From Paenibacillus amylolyticus (GTDB taxonomy: Bacteria; Bacillota; Bacilli; Paenibacillales; Paenibacillaceae): a stretch of DNA of 64,000 bases. The stretch's first letter is position 1, and every line of letters starts with the position of its first letter. Shown here piece by piece: positions 9,620 to 21,360 of this stretch. The notes below the pieces were generated by a model. That model was not told the origin of the DNA and made no database searches. It worked only from the letters and a program-made list of their open reading frames with translations. The position numbers and the translations under genes are program-made. The stretch spans positions 4,402,001 to 4,466,000 of the forward strand of contig NZ_CP121451.1 of the NCBI RefSeq assembly GCF_029689945.1, given 5' to 3'.

Positions 9620-11356
9620 TTATTGTTTGGCTGCGATCTCATCTTCAATTTCCTGAATGACTTGATCACCGCCTTGTTTTTTCCAGTTATTCACGAATGT
9701 ATCGAAGTAGTCCAAAGGTTCAGAGCCCGTTATGATTTTGATAAACGATTCCTGCTCTAACTTCGTCAGATTGGCCCACGTCTGTTTCATGCTTGGTGCA
9801 GTGCCAGAGAAAGCAGGTGTCATCCATACGAATTTGTTTTCCTGTGTCAGTTTGTCGATCAGCCCAACTCCATTGATTCGTGAATGATATTTGGACCAAG
9901 CTGTTACATTATCCGTATCCATGTCGCTCAAGTAGGTTTTGATGCTTCCGATATTGTTTTTCGATTCGGTTGTTCGAACCTCATCCAGACCAATCTCTCC
10001 TTTGATCCCGCGAACAACATCAGAGTAATCATCGAGCAGCGATGTAGCCGAGTTGACTTCGATGTTAAAAGGTCTCGTCGATCCGTCTACCCCAGTCTCC
10101 TGGTACTTGGCAGCCTCCGGCATGGTTGTAGCGGCATCTTTATCATTGGCCAGTTTATCGTAGAACAGGTTAAGAATCTTAACGGCCAGTTCAGGGTGTT
10201 CATATCCCTTTCTCACCACGATAAACTGATTGGATGGATTGGCATGCGCCACGTTGACCTTGCCGTCTGCATCTTCCAGCGTATAAGCCGAGAACTTCGC
10301 ATTTTTGTCCATCTGTTTCGCACTGATCAGTCCCCAGTCAGGGATATGCCATGGTCCAAAAGCAATACCGCTTTGGCCGTTGGCGTAGAGTGCGGTAATA
10401 TCGTCAAACGTGCGGGTTCCAAATTGCGGGTCAATGATACCATTCTTGAACCATTCGGCCATGATCCCCAGCATCTGCTTCGTTTCTTCTGTTGTGGAAC
10501 CATACACGATTTTGCCGTCGTCACCATTCATCCAATATTGCGGGAAAGCTCCCTCGGTTGAGGCCACACCCAGCATCGTATAAGCAGAGCCATTGTAATC
10601 GGTTGTATTCATCGTGTTCACAAATGGAATACCTACCGGGTTCCCGGATTGGCCCGGGTCTCTTTCCAGGAATTCCTGTGCCGTTTTCTCCACTTCACTC
10701 AGCGAAATGGCTCCGTCTCCATCGGCATCAAGTTGAATCCCCAGCAGATCCAGCCAATCTTGCCGGACCCAAACCATCGTTGGTGCGGAATCCAGAGAAG
10801 TTGCCGGAAGTCCCATCAAACGTCCATCAATCGTTGCATTATCTAATGCTCGACCATCATAGGAATCGTATATCTGCTTGATATTGTCCGTAGCATATTG
10901 ATCATATATGGCTGTGAGATCCTCAATCAGATCGTTATCCACCAGCTCTTTCAGTTCATCTTTGGAATCAACACGCATCATGTCCGGCAATTCCCCGGAT
11001 GCGATGGCGAGCGAAACCTGGCGGCTATAATCTTCGCCATTGGCTTCAAATTGATCTGTAATCTGAGCGTTAAATGTGTCTTTGACCAGTCGAGTATATG
11101 CGTTGTTTTCATAGGTATCACCGGCCGGCAGTTTGGGATTGGCTGTCGTTACCCTTCCCATGGTTACGGAAATTTCGTCTTTATAGGCACTGAACGGATC
11201 TCCCGGCGTTACCTCATACTTGCCTGCTTCCTCTGCAGTCGGCGGAGTGGAAGAGTCTCCGCATGCCGCGAGGATTGCAACCATCAAGGCTGACATGGAC
11301 AGTACGGCCAGACCTTTCGTCAGCATTTTGCTTTTCATGGACCATGTTGTTTTCAT
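9620..11356 (-). CDS. Extracellular sugar-binding lipoprotein of a CUT1 importer, with EF-hand loop
   Basis: Lipid-anchored binding protein of 578 residues that captures the oligosaccharide for the two permeases downstream. A type II signal peptide ends in a lipobox with Cys32 (MVAILAACG). Length and layout match the large LplA/AlgQ-type binding proteins rather than the 420-residue MalE type. Residues 210-221 (DADGDGAISLSE) are a complete EF-hand calcium loop: Asp at 1, 3 and 5, Gly at 6, Ile at 8 and Glu at 12. AlgQ-like proteins also carry a calcium loop, so this is probably structural. The start is ATG 11356 with AAAGGGG about 11 bases upstream. The promoter region has a TATAAT box and a cre-like site. 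Given the two GH13 genes, the ligand may be an alpha-glucan oligomer (inference). Confidence 0.92.
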   Translation of the reverse strand: MKTTWSMKSKMLTKGLAVLSMSALMVAILAACGDSSTPPTAEEAGKYEVTPGDPFSAYKDEISVTMGRVTTANPKLPAGDTYENNAYTRLVKDTFNAQITDQFEANGEDYSRQVSLAIASGELPDMMRVDSKDELKELVDNDLIEDLTAIYDQYATDNIKQIYDSYDGRALDNATIDGRLMGLPATSLDSAPTMVWVRQDWLDLLGIQLDADGDGAISLSEVEKTAQEFLERDPGQSGNPVGIPFVNTMNTTDYNGSAYTMLGVASTEGAFPQYWMNGDDGKIVYGSTTEETKQMLGIMAEWFKNGIIDPQFGTRTFDDITALYANGQSGIAFGPWHIPDWGLISAKQMDKNAKFSAYTLEDADGKVNVAHANPSNQFIVVRKGYEHPELAVKILNLFYDKLANDKDAATTMPEAAKYQETGVDGSTRPFNIEVNSATSLLDDYSDVVRGIKGEIGLDEVRTTESKNNIGSIKTYLSDMDTDNVTAWSKYHSRINGVGLIDKLTQENKFVWMTPAFSGTAPSMKQTWANLTKLEQESFIKIITGSEPLDYFDTFVNNWKKQGGDQVIQEIEDEIAAKQ

Positions 11357-11391
11357 CTAATTCGATTCCCCTTTATTCTGATGTTCATTTT

Positions 11392-11405
11392 TGTTTGCGC
11401 TTTCA
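11392..11405 (-). promoter_or_regulatory. cre-like CcpA site before the importer operon
   Basis: Reads TGAAAGCGCAAACA on the minus strand, 36 bases before the lipoprotein start, directly after a TATAAT box at 11405-11410. The position overlaps the start of transcription expected from that box, as is usual for catabolite repression. No good -35 box is visible. Confidence 0.5.
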
Positions 11406-11565
11406 TTATAAAATGAAGTGTAGATTAATGGAGATAGGGATTGTTCGGCCGTTTGGATAGAGTAATGTGTACAGTTTTCATTCGAAACGACGAAACACTT
11501 CCGACTTGTGAGCATTTACCCTACCTGCTGATCTACATTTGTCTAACTCCTCTCACTTTGACTCA

Positions 11566-11607
11566 AAAACAAAAGCCGTCAGCTCCTGAAACAGGAAGCT
11601 GTCGGCT
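11566..11607 (-). terminator. Terminator after the response regulator gene
   Basis: Minus-strand hairpin AGCCGACAGCTTCCTG / CAGGAGCTGACGGCT followed by TTTTGTTTTT. It separates the two-component genes from the importer operon, which therefore needs its own promoter. Confidence 0.85.
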
Positions 11608-11608
11608 A

Positions 11609-13012
11609 TTAAATTCCTCTGCCTTGCTGCCGATACTCGCTTGGAAGAAGACCTGTCAGCTCGCGAAAAATCCGGCTAAAATATTTCTCATCTGTATAAC
11701 CCACTCGCTCCGCAATCCAGAAGATGGTGTTGTTCGTATTGAGCAAATACTCTTTGGACTTCTCGATCCGGATGAACCGGGAGTATTCATTAAAGGTTTT
11801 CCCCATTAGATCTTTGAAACATTGACTGAAATAACTTCGGCTGATATTGAGTTGTTGGGAGAGACCTGAAGCTGTATAGGCTTGTTCCATATCATGCTGC
11901 ACGATCATCACAGCTTTTTTTACCGCATCAATGATTTCCGGCGAATACGACGTTTGTTCATCTGCCTTTCGAATGCTTGCAGCAGTCTGTTTAATCCATT
12001 CCTCAACCTCGTACCAGGATTCGAAAGAATGAATCATGGAGATTCTTCCAAGCGTGGTTTGGGCAAAAAGATGGTTCCATTCCATCACGATGGAGTACAG
12101 CAGTCCCATCAAGGGACCTTTATGTAATCGTAATGATATAAACTGGTCAATAAGCTGGTCATAGTAACTCTCCTGGTGGGTCCATAGTGTCTGGAACCAG
12201 CTTTGCTTAATCCGATCCATATCTTCATCCTGCGGTTCTTTTGAACATATGTTCCTCTCATTCATTGAAACATTAATGACTGGGGTATTGGGGTTGTAAG
12301 CATAGAATAAAGAAGTATCTGTATAATTCATAATCCAGTGTTTAATTTGCGACCACTTGCGCTGTTGTACATCAGACAATACCAACAATGTACCATGGGG
12401 AACTTGATCCAGGGACGCCTTCAATTGATGGAATAGTTGATTCTCTTTGGACGGGTGGGCAGCCCACATGCAGCTATTACGTTCAACCTCCCACCTGATC
12501 TCACTGTCCTGCGCAGTTATCTCCATCGGCCACGTATGCTCTGATTTGCGATCCTGTGAAACAAGTACATACACATTTTCATAATGCACATTGATTTCAT
12601 TCTGTGAAGGCATCTTTCGGATCGTGTTCGTCAACCCGTTCATTCGGGTATGTATCCGTTGCAGGACATGTTCGAATTGCTCTTTCTCCAGCTGGACTTT
12701 GGCTATATAGTCGATGGCTCCAAGCCTAAGCGCTTCCTGAATATAATCGAAATCCTGATGCAGGGTTAACACAACGATATGAAGTTCGGGATAAAGCTGC
12801 CTCGCAGCACGCATTAGTTCAATCCCTGACATGACGGGCATCGCAAGATCCGTCAGCATCAGATCGACCGGCTGGGTTTTCAAGAAATCCAGTGCTTTCG
12901 CCCCGTTGCTGGCCTCTCCTACAACCTCCATGTTGAACTCGTTCCATGGCATCGCAGAGCTAATGCCTTTGCGTACCAGCTTATCATCATCTACAATCAA
13001 TACCTTAATCAT
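11609..13012 (-). CDS. AraC-type response regulator (YesN family)
   Basis: Cytoplasmic two-domain regulator of 467 residues. The receiver domain (1-120) has the acidic pocket VDDD at 8-10, phosphorylation site Asp55 in DLMLTDLAMP, and the conserved Lys of the YIAK turn. A variable middle part follows. The C-terminal 100 residues hold two helix-turn-helix motifs of the AraC family (SGLSQQLNISRSYFSQCFKD and IAERVGYTDEKYFSRIFREL). The start codon overlaps the kinase stop by four bases (ATGA), so the two genes are translationally coupled. By analogy with other YesMN pairs it should activate the adjacent importer and GH13 operon in response to an extracellular sugar. Confidence 0.94.
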   Translation of the reverse strand: MIKVLIVDDDKLVRKGISSAMPWNEFNMEVVGEASNGAKALDFLKTQPVDLMLTDLAMPVMSGIELMRAARQLYPELHIVVLTLHQDFDYIQEALRLGAIDYIAKVQLEKEQFEHVLQRIHTRMNGLTNTIRKMPSQNEINVHYENVYVLVSQDRKSEHTWPMEITAQDSEIRWEVERNSCMWAAHPSKENQLFHQLKASLDQVPHGTLLVLSDVQQRKWSQIKHWIMNYTDTSLFYAYNPNTPVINVSMNERNICSKEPQDEDMDRIKQSWFQTLWTHQESYYDQLIDQFISLRLHKGPLMGLLYSIVMEWNHLFAQTTLGRISMIHSFESWYEVEEWIKQTAASIRKADEQTSYSPEIIDAVKKAVMIVQHDMEQAYTASGLSQQLNISRSYFSQCFKDLMGKTFNEYSRFIRIEKSKEYLLNTNNTIFWIAERVGYTDEKYFSRIFRELTGLLPSEYRQQGRGI

Positions 13013-14720
13013 GCCGAGATATCTTCTCCTTTAATAGGCAATACGAGCAGAATGCTGGTCCCTGTTCCCAATTCACTCTCGATTACCAGTTGTGCTTGGT
13101 CCCCATACTGTGCCTTCAACATGCGGTGAACGTAATTGAGTCCGATACCCATTCCAACTTTTTGTTGTTCAGCCACACGATTGTTAAGCAGATTATGAAT
13201 GGTCTCTTCTGTCATGCCTGTCCCATTATCTTGGATCATAATGTTCAACGTTGTAGTGCATGTCACTTCAATCTGTATAAAACCTTCGTCACTCAATCCA
13301 TGATATAACGAATTTTCAACCAGCGGTTGCAGAATGAAGCGGGGCACAGGAATTTGAAGCACCTGTTCATCCGCAGTAATCCGGACGTCAAATTCAAAGT
13401 CATACCGAATCTGCTGCAAAATCAGATACTGTCTTAACGCATCAATCTCCTCTTCCATCGTGGATACTTGCCCTAATTTGCCCAGATTGTAATAGAGCAA
13501 CTTGTTCAAGGACTGTACGAGTTTGTCGATCTCCCCTTGACCGTTCATGACGGCCAACCAGTGCACCGTATCCAGTGTATTCATCAGAAAGTGAGGGTTG
13601 ATCTGATAGAGCAGTTTTTCGACCTCCAGGTCCGCACGAATCTTCTCTTTCTGCTGAACTTCCTTGAAGAGGTCGCCGATTTGATGCTGCATATTCGAAA
13701 ATTCACCGAGCAGAAAATCAAATTCGGGAATCTGAGTACGAGCCTGGCTTCCTGTAGTTTGTGGATTCTTGGACATCCCATTGATTTCCGAATGGAACAG
13801 CCCGAGCGGTTTGTAGACCATCTTCCACAAGAGCCAGGCGAGAAACACGGTAAAGCCGAGGAAAAATAGAGCGACCAGCAGAATTTGAAGCAACCACTGG
13901 TTTTTCTCCTGTTGATATTGATCCTGCGAAATGACCGATACGACACTCCAATTCTGTGAAGAATCCTCCTTAAACCAGTGATACCCGCGGGATATTCCGT
14001 CCTTGGCAGGTTCTGTAGTTAGGCTGGCGAAATTCTCCCGACCTTCATGGCTTCCGGTATTTCACTGTACACAATGTTTCCTGAACCATCGAGAATGAGG
14101 TGGGATAACGCGCCGTTGTATTGAGAGTAACCCAACATATCCTGAGTAAGGCGGAAGCCGGATTCTACGTAAATATACACATCGTCCCTTTTGGAGAGTT
14201 GTACTTTTCGCAACGCAGACAGAACGAGTTGATCATCGAACCGATTCATACTGATATGAGGGCCGTAGTACTTAATACCATAGGTTTGGGAGAGCACAGG
14301 CAAAGATTCAAAAGAAAAACGTTCTTTGATTGGAAAGTTGCCAAATTGTGTGGTGCCTTCTTTCTGGAAGTAATATAACGTCAAACCGATATTCGGATTG
14401 GTAAAGGTAACCACACTTAATTCACTCTTTAATTCCTCCCGAGCCTCAATCAATTGAAAGATATCAGCGGAGGGATTCAAAAATTCATCCAGTCTCTTGC
14501 CTGAGGTACCACTGTAGGACAATTGCTGCGTAACGTGATTCAGATTGGTGATTGAATTCTCTAATGAGGATGTCACCTGCTGTAGATTGCTCCGAATGCC
14601 ATCATCAATCTTGTTGGCGAAAATGGAATCAATCGTATAATAAGAGATTGCAAATATGCTGATAAAAGGGATAAATGCACTGAGAAAGAACAGTAAAAAT
14701 ATTCTTTTTTTAAGAGTCAT
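13009..14720 (-). CDS. Sensor histidine kinase, YesM family (frameshift)
   Basis: Membrane sensor kinase, about 570 residues when repaired. A membrane segment near residues 8-28 is followed by an extracellular sensor domain of roughly 240 residues, a second membrane segment (LLQILLVALFFLGFTVFLAW), a HAMP-like linker, the phosphoacceptor helix YQINPHFLMNTLDTVHWLA and an HATPase domain (LVENSLYHGL, DNGTGM, GMGIGLNYV). This is the His_kinase/YesM type. The frame breaks in a CCC run (plus strand) at about 14036-14039: one more G on the coding strand turns KVGRISPA-stop into KVGENFASLTTEPAKD. It heads the operon with the AraC response regulator. A strong promoter lies upstream at 14802-14829. Confidence 0.92.
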
Positions 14721-14801
14721 GGGAACCTATTCTCCTTCTGAAAACGAAACAGCAAGCCTCCTGTGTATGGAAGCTTGCTCCAAGTCCAATTTCCTTTCAT
14801 C

Positions 14802-14838
14802 ATTATAGATTGATATTCAAATAAGTCAAACGCTTTCA
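14802..14838 (-). promoter_or_regulatory. Sigma-A promoter with overlapping cre-like site
   Basis: On the minus strand TTGACT (14824-14829), a 16-base spacer and TATAAT (14802-14807) make a near-consensus promoter about 80 bases before the sensor kinase gene. The sequence TGAAAGCGTTTGA (14826-14838) is a close match to the CcpA cre consensus and overlaps the -35 box, so glucose repression of the whole two-component system is likely. Confidence 0.75.
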
Positions 14839-14887
14839 TACACGTAGTTGTCATTAGACTCACCGTTTAGAGCTTCTCAGAAAAGAC

Positions 14888-14927
14888 AAAAGTGCTGCAC
14901 CTCAGAATGATGAGGTGCAGCACTTTT
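14888..14927 (-). terminator. Terminator of the rhamnogalacturonan lyase gene
   Basis: Perfect 17-base arms AAAAGTGCTGCACCTCA and TGAGGTGCAGCACTTTT around a 6-base loop, just after the stop codon of the minus-strand giant gene. Strong stem with flanking A and T runs. Confidence 0.9.
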
Positions 14928-14939
14928 GATAGACTTACT

Positions 14940-17900
14940 CTACTCTCGTACTGTCACATTTATTTTGTGTGATCTGGTTTCCCCTGAAGAATTACGAAGT
15001 ACAGCTTCATACTCATAGGTTCCAGGTGCCCTTCCAGAGATTGAAGTAACCGCAGACTGTGCAGCAGGTGAGTGAGATTGCAGGGATTGTGTGTCAATCC
15101 CTACACCATTTTCGTAAAGTTCATATTCGGTTGCATTTGTTCCCCACCATAGATTCATGGTGACACGATAGTTCCCGTCACCGTCCCAATTGTCATGCGA
15201 CAGTACGGCTTGCCCGGGGAAGCATCCGTGACGACAACAGTCAGCGGAACACTCTTGGTCGTACCGAGTGCATTGATTAATTCACCGGTATAGATATAGG
15301 TACCATTTTTCTTCCCAGTAATATCAACTTGAACAGATTGGGCGGATGGGGATTGATCCTCCAGAGAAATTTCCTTAATCAATTCACCATTCTCATACAG
15401 CTTGAACTGATTGCCGTTATTTCCCCACCACAGATTCATCGTGACGGTATAGTCCCCGTCTTTGAGCCCCGTGTCGTAACCATTATTGTCAGACAACACT
15501 GGAGTACCAGGGGCCCCGTTTGCTAGTGGTGTTGTCTGATGAAGCCATTCCTCCCACTTAAGCAGCACACTTGTCTGCTCATCCGTGAATACGGTTCCTC
15601 TGGCTGCTTGAACGTCATTACCGTAGGATGCCAGCCATTGACGCGCTTTTGCTCCTTCACGATTGCTTGCCTGCCTGTTTGGCCTGCTGTAACGTGTTCG
15701 CAAGCTGATCAGCAAGTACACCGGCATTCGGATCGATCGATTCATCAGCAAAGGCGTTGGTCAGATTGATCAGGCTGTCGAATGTAGCAATAACCCCAAA
15801 ACGATATTCTACCGACTGTTCCCAGCCTGCCACATCGGAAACCGTGGCCGTAACTTGGTTCAGGCCCGGCTCCAGGGAATACGCTGGAGTGTCCAGGAGC
15901 ACACCCTCCGGTTCTGACACACCGGATACCGTATCGGAAGCGGTATAACCAATTTCCACATGTTGATCAATGGTGTATTCGGTTTGACCATGAATTTCAA
16001 TGGTTGGAGGTACGAGATCAATGGACACGGACAACGAGTGTTCACTCTCTTTGTTACCGTCAACATCGACGCTCCAGTAGGTGATCGTATGTGTGCCTTC
16101 TTCAGTCAGGTTCAACTGTGTTCCCCTCACCGTTTCGCCACCATTGATTTGATAATAGGTCCCTTCGATTTCGGAGTCTTCATCGCTTGCTGTAAAGGTG
16201 ACTTGTACTGGAGAAGTATACCAGTCGTTCTGCGATTCCCCTTCCACAGTTGCCTTGGTATGCGGGGCTTCCTGCTCCGGTGATTCCCCTTCCAGCGTGA
16301 CAAAATCAGATAAAGGGATATTCAAATCTTTTACAAGGCGTGCCACGAGTTCAGACACCTTGATTGCACCGTTCATCTGCAAATGTGTATTGTCTTCCGT
16401 AGTGCCTACCCACATGAATATCGATTTGGTTCCTTCTGTGCCAAGCTCCTGGAAATGCTCCCAACTGGCCTGGTTCAGATCGATGATGAGCGTTTCCGTT
16501 TCCTGCGCCGTTTCTTTCATCGCCTGTACGTATGCCGGAAAGCTTTTGTTCAGCACCTCTCCGGTAAAATCACGGCGGTTCACTGGTGTGACCAGAAACG
16601 GAATCGCACTTCGCTGGCGTGCACCGTCAATGTATTCTTTCAGATATACCTTGAACTGCTCGGGCGTGAGATAACGCTCCGGACGGGATGGTGTGGAATC
16701 GTTGTGGGACCACTGCATGAACAGATAATCTCCTTCATGAATGTCGAGCAAAAGATCATTGAGATATCCGCCAACCAGGAAGGTCTTGCTGCTCAATCCC
16801 CGACTGCCCGGTTATCAATACTGACTTCATTCTGATCGAAATAGTCGCCTAACGTTTCACCCCAGCCAGCTTGCGGACGATAATTCTCCGCGTAATTAGC
16901 CACGGTGGAATCGCTCGCCAAATAAATAACAGGCTTATCCCCGCCCCGTTTTCAGGCAGACGCTCAATCTTCAGTGCATTAATCTTCGGTGCATTTCCGG
17001 TGAAGTTGAAGTTAAATACTCCATCGATCAGGGCAATATCGTACGTAATTTCTTTGAATTCGCCCTTGGCAATGGTTGTGAGCGGCAGTTTTGTCATCTG
17101 CTCGACAACAACATTGGCACTGGTTGATTCCTCAGCATCCCCGATGGTCATCGTTACCCGGTAATTGGCTGGCTCCAACTCCACCAGGAAGGAGGTGCCG
17201 TTGACCCGTGTAAAATCCTCTTGGAGTGCATCACCGGTCTCCCGGTTCTCATCTTTGGTCAGTGCAGTATCGGCAAAGCCATACCCATTACCTTCGATGT
17301 ACGCTCTTTTGGCATCTACTTTGATGTATCCTTCAGCAGCGCCGCCGGAACCAAAATCAAATTGGTATTCGTTTATTTCTTCGCCAGGTTCACTTGTCAA
17401 TGAATCCTGCGCAACAGTTAACATATTCAACACATGGTCAACTTGAGCCTGAGTGGCTTCCGTATTAAATATCGCTTCCGCAGCTACCAAAGCTCGGTTC
17501 ACTACAGCTTTGGATGCTTCTGTATAATTCGACAGATCCAGTGCTTTGATCTCATCGTACAGAGCGATTAAAGCCGTCTGGTCGCCGCCCTCTGAAGCAA
17601 GCTGCGTGCCTTCAATCCGCACATTGTCGATCTGGGTGGTCCAGTTCAACGTGCCTCCACCGCCTTTTCTCGTGCCCAGGAATCGAATGGCTCTTACGTT
17701 GTCCGCATAGGCGGCTGAACTCAGCGAAATATTTTCGATCGTTTGTGTAACTGTCGGATTCGCCAGATTTGTTAATGTCAGATCCAGCGTTTTCTTGGCA
17801 AAATGGATGGTTGCATCCACAGTGACCCACTGGTTCTTGTTCATTTCGGTAGCCGTTCCCCCTTCGGGGATAGCTGTATCTCCTGTCCCGTAGTCCGGAT

Positions 17901-20900
17901 TGTATGCACCCACATAATAATGGATTTTGGTGCTTCCGGTTTTGGTATACATCGTGAACAGGGCATTTTCGTTGGAATCCTGAATCGTGAGATGACCTTC
18001 TGATGGATAGGCACTCACATTACCGGATTGCCAGTCAAAGTTCACCTTCACCTGATCACCGTTTACGGCATCAAACAGACGGAACACCTTGGCCCGATTG
18101 CCTGATCCGGAACCTGTGACGGACAGTACCTTATTTCCGGACTGTTCGATCACCGTTCCCGCCATGGTGCCTGCAATACCCGTGGCATTAACCATGGCGT
18201 ACTGGTAGCCCGCAGCATCACCTTCAAAATCCTCTTCATAGAGCTGGATTTCCGGCTCTGGTTCGGGTTCGGTAATATCCGGGTCAATGACCAGCGATGA
18301 GATACTCAGCTCCATGTCTTTGACCGCACCAGCAACGAGTCCGGCAATTTTCTGTGCACCATAGCTGCTGAAATGGGTATTATCGTTGATTCCATTCGGG
18401 TATTTCGGATATTCACCCGGATTAGCATACAGAAATACCTTTTCCGTAGCGGTATTACCAATTTTGTCGTAGTACGCAATACTTAACTTGCTGAGATCAA
18501 TCAGCGGGACGTTCTGCTCTTCCGCTACTTCCTTCGCAGCCTGCACATATGCAGGGAAGCTGACGTTAAATTCCTGAGTCACCGTATTGAAATCTCTCCG
18601 ACCAACCGGAGTGAGCAATACCGGTGTAGCACCACGCTGTTTAGCACCGTTTATATAACGGGCCAGGTAGATCTTATAGTCCTCCGGTGAAGCATACCGA
18701 TCCGGTATCCCTGCACTGGCGTCATTATGACCAAAGGATATGAAGAAGAAATCCCCGGGCTTGATTCGCTGCAAGATCGTATCCAGACGACCATCTACCA
18801 TAAATGATTTGCTGCTTCGTCCGCCAATCGCATCGTTCACGATCACTGCGCCATTCGAGAAATAACGTCCGAACTGCTGACCCCATCCTTCTTGAGGAGC
18901 CTGCATTTCACTGTACGATTGCATGGTTGAATCACCAGCCATATAGATCGTGGTTGCCGCACCCGCTGTTTTCTCCGGATATTTTTCGATGATGACATCC
19001 TGAATGTCTATGGCTGTACCGGTGAAGAGCAGATCAAGCTGTCCATCCACCAGTGCAACATCATAGGAATACTCCAGTGGTGTTCCAGCGGTCACATGGG
19101 TTACGGCAAGCTTCTGAACGAATTCGGATTTCACCCCCACGTTCGAGTCATTGGCATCATTGCCCAATCGCAGTGTCACTTTGTAGTTGGCATTGGGCAG
19201 GTCAACAGCAAATGTCGTACCTGTCGTGACCGAAACTTCATTTTCACCTACGGTAACCCCGCTTGTATCCTTGAACCCATATCCCGTCTCTTGTGTGTAT
19301 AACGTGTCTTGTATAGCCGTATTTCCTGACGCTGTCTCTGTACCAAAATCAAAACGGTAAACCTGCTCCGGCAGCTCTGCTTCGCGGGTCAATGCCAGAT
19401 CAGCTTTTGGGAATGCTGTAGCTTCCGCTCCAAGATAAAAGCCGGTATGAGGCGGCTGATTGTAGGCAACATTTTGCCAGGCGACGCCAAGTCGGTACAC
19501 AGGGTCCTGCATCAGCGTAGGGATGCGATAATCCGAAGGAATGGTCGTTGTGTAGAGACGATATTCCGAGCTATCTTCGCTCCGCAGCAGGATTTCTTCA
19601 CGCCAGTCACCCAGAATGTCCGCCTGAAGCGCCGGGTTGCCTTTAGTATGATTATTCGTTAAAGTACCAGTTGCACGGAAGATTTCATTCAGCTTTTTAT
19701 TTTCGTAATCCCATTTGTAAATGAGTGGAATTCCTTTGGCGGTACTGTTATCCCACTGATGGTCAAACAGCTCTCGCTGAAGATCTCCGTCCCACCAGAT
19801 GGCGAAGTTGGCCGTTTTGGGTCCTTCGTCCACCGTGTAGATCGCCTCTCCTGCAGCCGAATAGGTATGGGTTACAGGTACACTTTGACCGTTGGTAACG
19901 GTCGTGGCCCATGATTCATAGCCCGGATAGTTCGGATCAATGTCCGCCGACATCCCGCGACCGGTGTCAAAACCTGTTTTTTCACCCCAGAGAATTTCAC
20001 CAGTTGCTGCATCGCGCATCTCCAATCCGTATGCCGCATCGGAATGCTCATGTACGCTCACCACCTGGTAACCATCCCGGTTCGGGTCAAGCTGTCCGGC
20101 GTGCATGGCATCACCATGTCCCAGTCCGGTACTGTACATCAAGCTGCCGTCATCATCTATGGCCAAGGCGCCAAACATGATCTCGTCCTTGCCGTCATTG
20201 TCGGCATCCAGCACACTTAGATTATGGTTGCCCTGTGCTTGATATTGTGATCCTGCTTCGTTGGTGTCGAACGTCCAACGCTTGACGAGTTCCCCGCCTA
20301 CATAATCATAAGCAACAAGCACAGTGCGGGTATAATAACCCCGGCTCATCACGACACTCGGTTTTGTGCCGTCCAGATAAGCAATCGCGCCGAGGAAACG
20401 GTCTACACGGTTACCATAGCCGTCACCCCAATCACTGACGTTTCCTCTTGGGGATCATAATTGACGGTCGATACGGCGGCTCCAGTCTCACCATCAAACA
20501 ACGTGAGATATTCTGGCCCTGACAGTATGTATCCGCCGTCGTTGCGATAATCCTTCGTCCCGTCACCAATGACTGTGCCTTGGCCGTCCTTCGTGCCGTC
20601 CGCCGTCTTGACAACAACCTCGGCCTTTCCATCGCCATCCAGGTCATACACCATTAACTGTGTATAATGCGCTCCGGCACGGATGTTAACGCCCAGGTCA
20701 ATCCTCCACAGCTTCGTGCCGTCAAGTTTGATGGCATCGATATAGACATTGCCGGTGTATCCGGCCTGCGAATTGTCTTTGGAGTTGCTCGGACTCCACA
20801 GGAAGACGATCTCATATTCACCATCCCCGTCCAAGTCAGCTACGGAAGCGTCACCTGCATAGTAAGAGTAGGTTCCACCATCCTTCGTCCGTCCATCGGC

Positions 20901-21323
20901 TGGTTTATCGAGCGGAATGGGCAAATAATCGTTATGCCAGACCGATACAACTTCCGGCAGCATCTGCTCCTTGCCTGCAATAACGGTAGAGAGCTGATAT
21001 TGCGAGCTGTCAAAACCGGTGGTGTCCACATAGTTGGTCACGTCGCTTATAGGCGATGCATTTACTTTGGTTCCATTTTTATATATGTTGAAAGCGGTAT
21101 CATCTGGGTCGTTGTTTAAATACCTCCAGCTCAAGAAAACGCCATTGTCTACAAGAACCGCAACCAAACCCCGATTCAGGTATTCTGCTTGACGACCCGG
21201 CAGGGTACTTGATGATGACTCTGCACGCATCGGTGCTGGAGGAACAGCCAGTGAGATAACCATAAGGAGTGCTAAAAAAGATACAAACATCGACTTCTGG
21301 ATGGAAACAGTTCTTCGGATCAT
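14940..21323 (-). CDS. Giant secreted rhamnogalacturonan lyase / acetylesterase (PL11 + two CE12-like domains; five frameshifts)
   Basis: One secreted polypeptide of about 2,130 residues when repaired. Order: signal peptide; PL11 rhamnogalacturonan lyase like B. subtilis YesW (about 21220-19430; [29 protein letters not shown]); malectin-like module (about 19380-18970); SGNH esterase of the rhamnogalacturonan-acetylesterase type (18960-18290; [22 protein letters not shown]); beta-rich module; short helical repeat; second malectin-like module; second SGNH esterase (16935-16290; [22 protein letters not shown]); Ig-like modules; two chitinase-N-terminal-like modules with MNLWWG. The lyase cuts the rhamnogalacturonan I backbone and the esterases should remove acetyl groups that block it. 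Breaks lie in G/C runs at 20450-20453, 16939-16942, 16798-16801 and 15216-15219, plus one near 15657-15680. In all but the last one added G or C restores the frame. The start is ATG 21323 with AAGGAGG upstream. Confidence 0.88.
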
Positions 21324-21342
21324 TCGATTAACGCCTCCTTAT

Positions 21343-21360
21343 CTAAAAATTCATTTTTAG
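21343..21360. promoter_or_regulatory. 18-base palindrome in the leader of the pectinase gene
   Basis: CTAAAAAT-TC-ATTTTTAG is a near-perfect inverted repeat ending 20 bases before the start codon of the giant gene, just upstream of its AAGGAGG. It could be an operator or a weak RNA hairpin affecting translation. Nothing in the sequence decides between them. Confidence 0.4.

Noticed and set aside
9884..10561. 225-codon open frame opposite the sugar-binding lipoprotein
   Set aside because: Antisense shadow; no recognisable domain or start signal.
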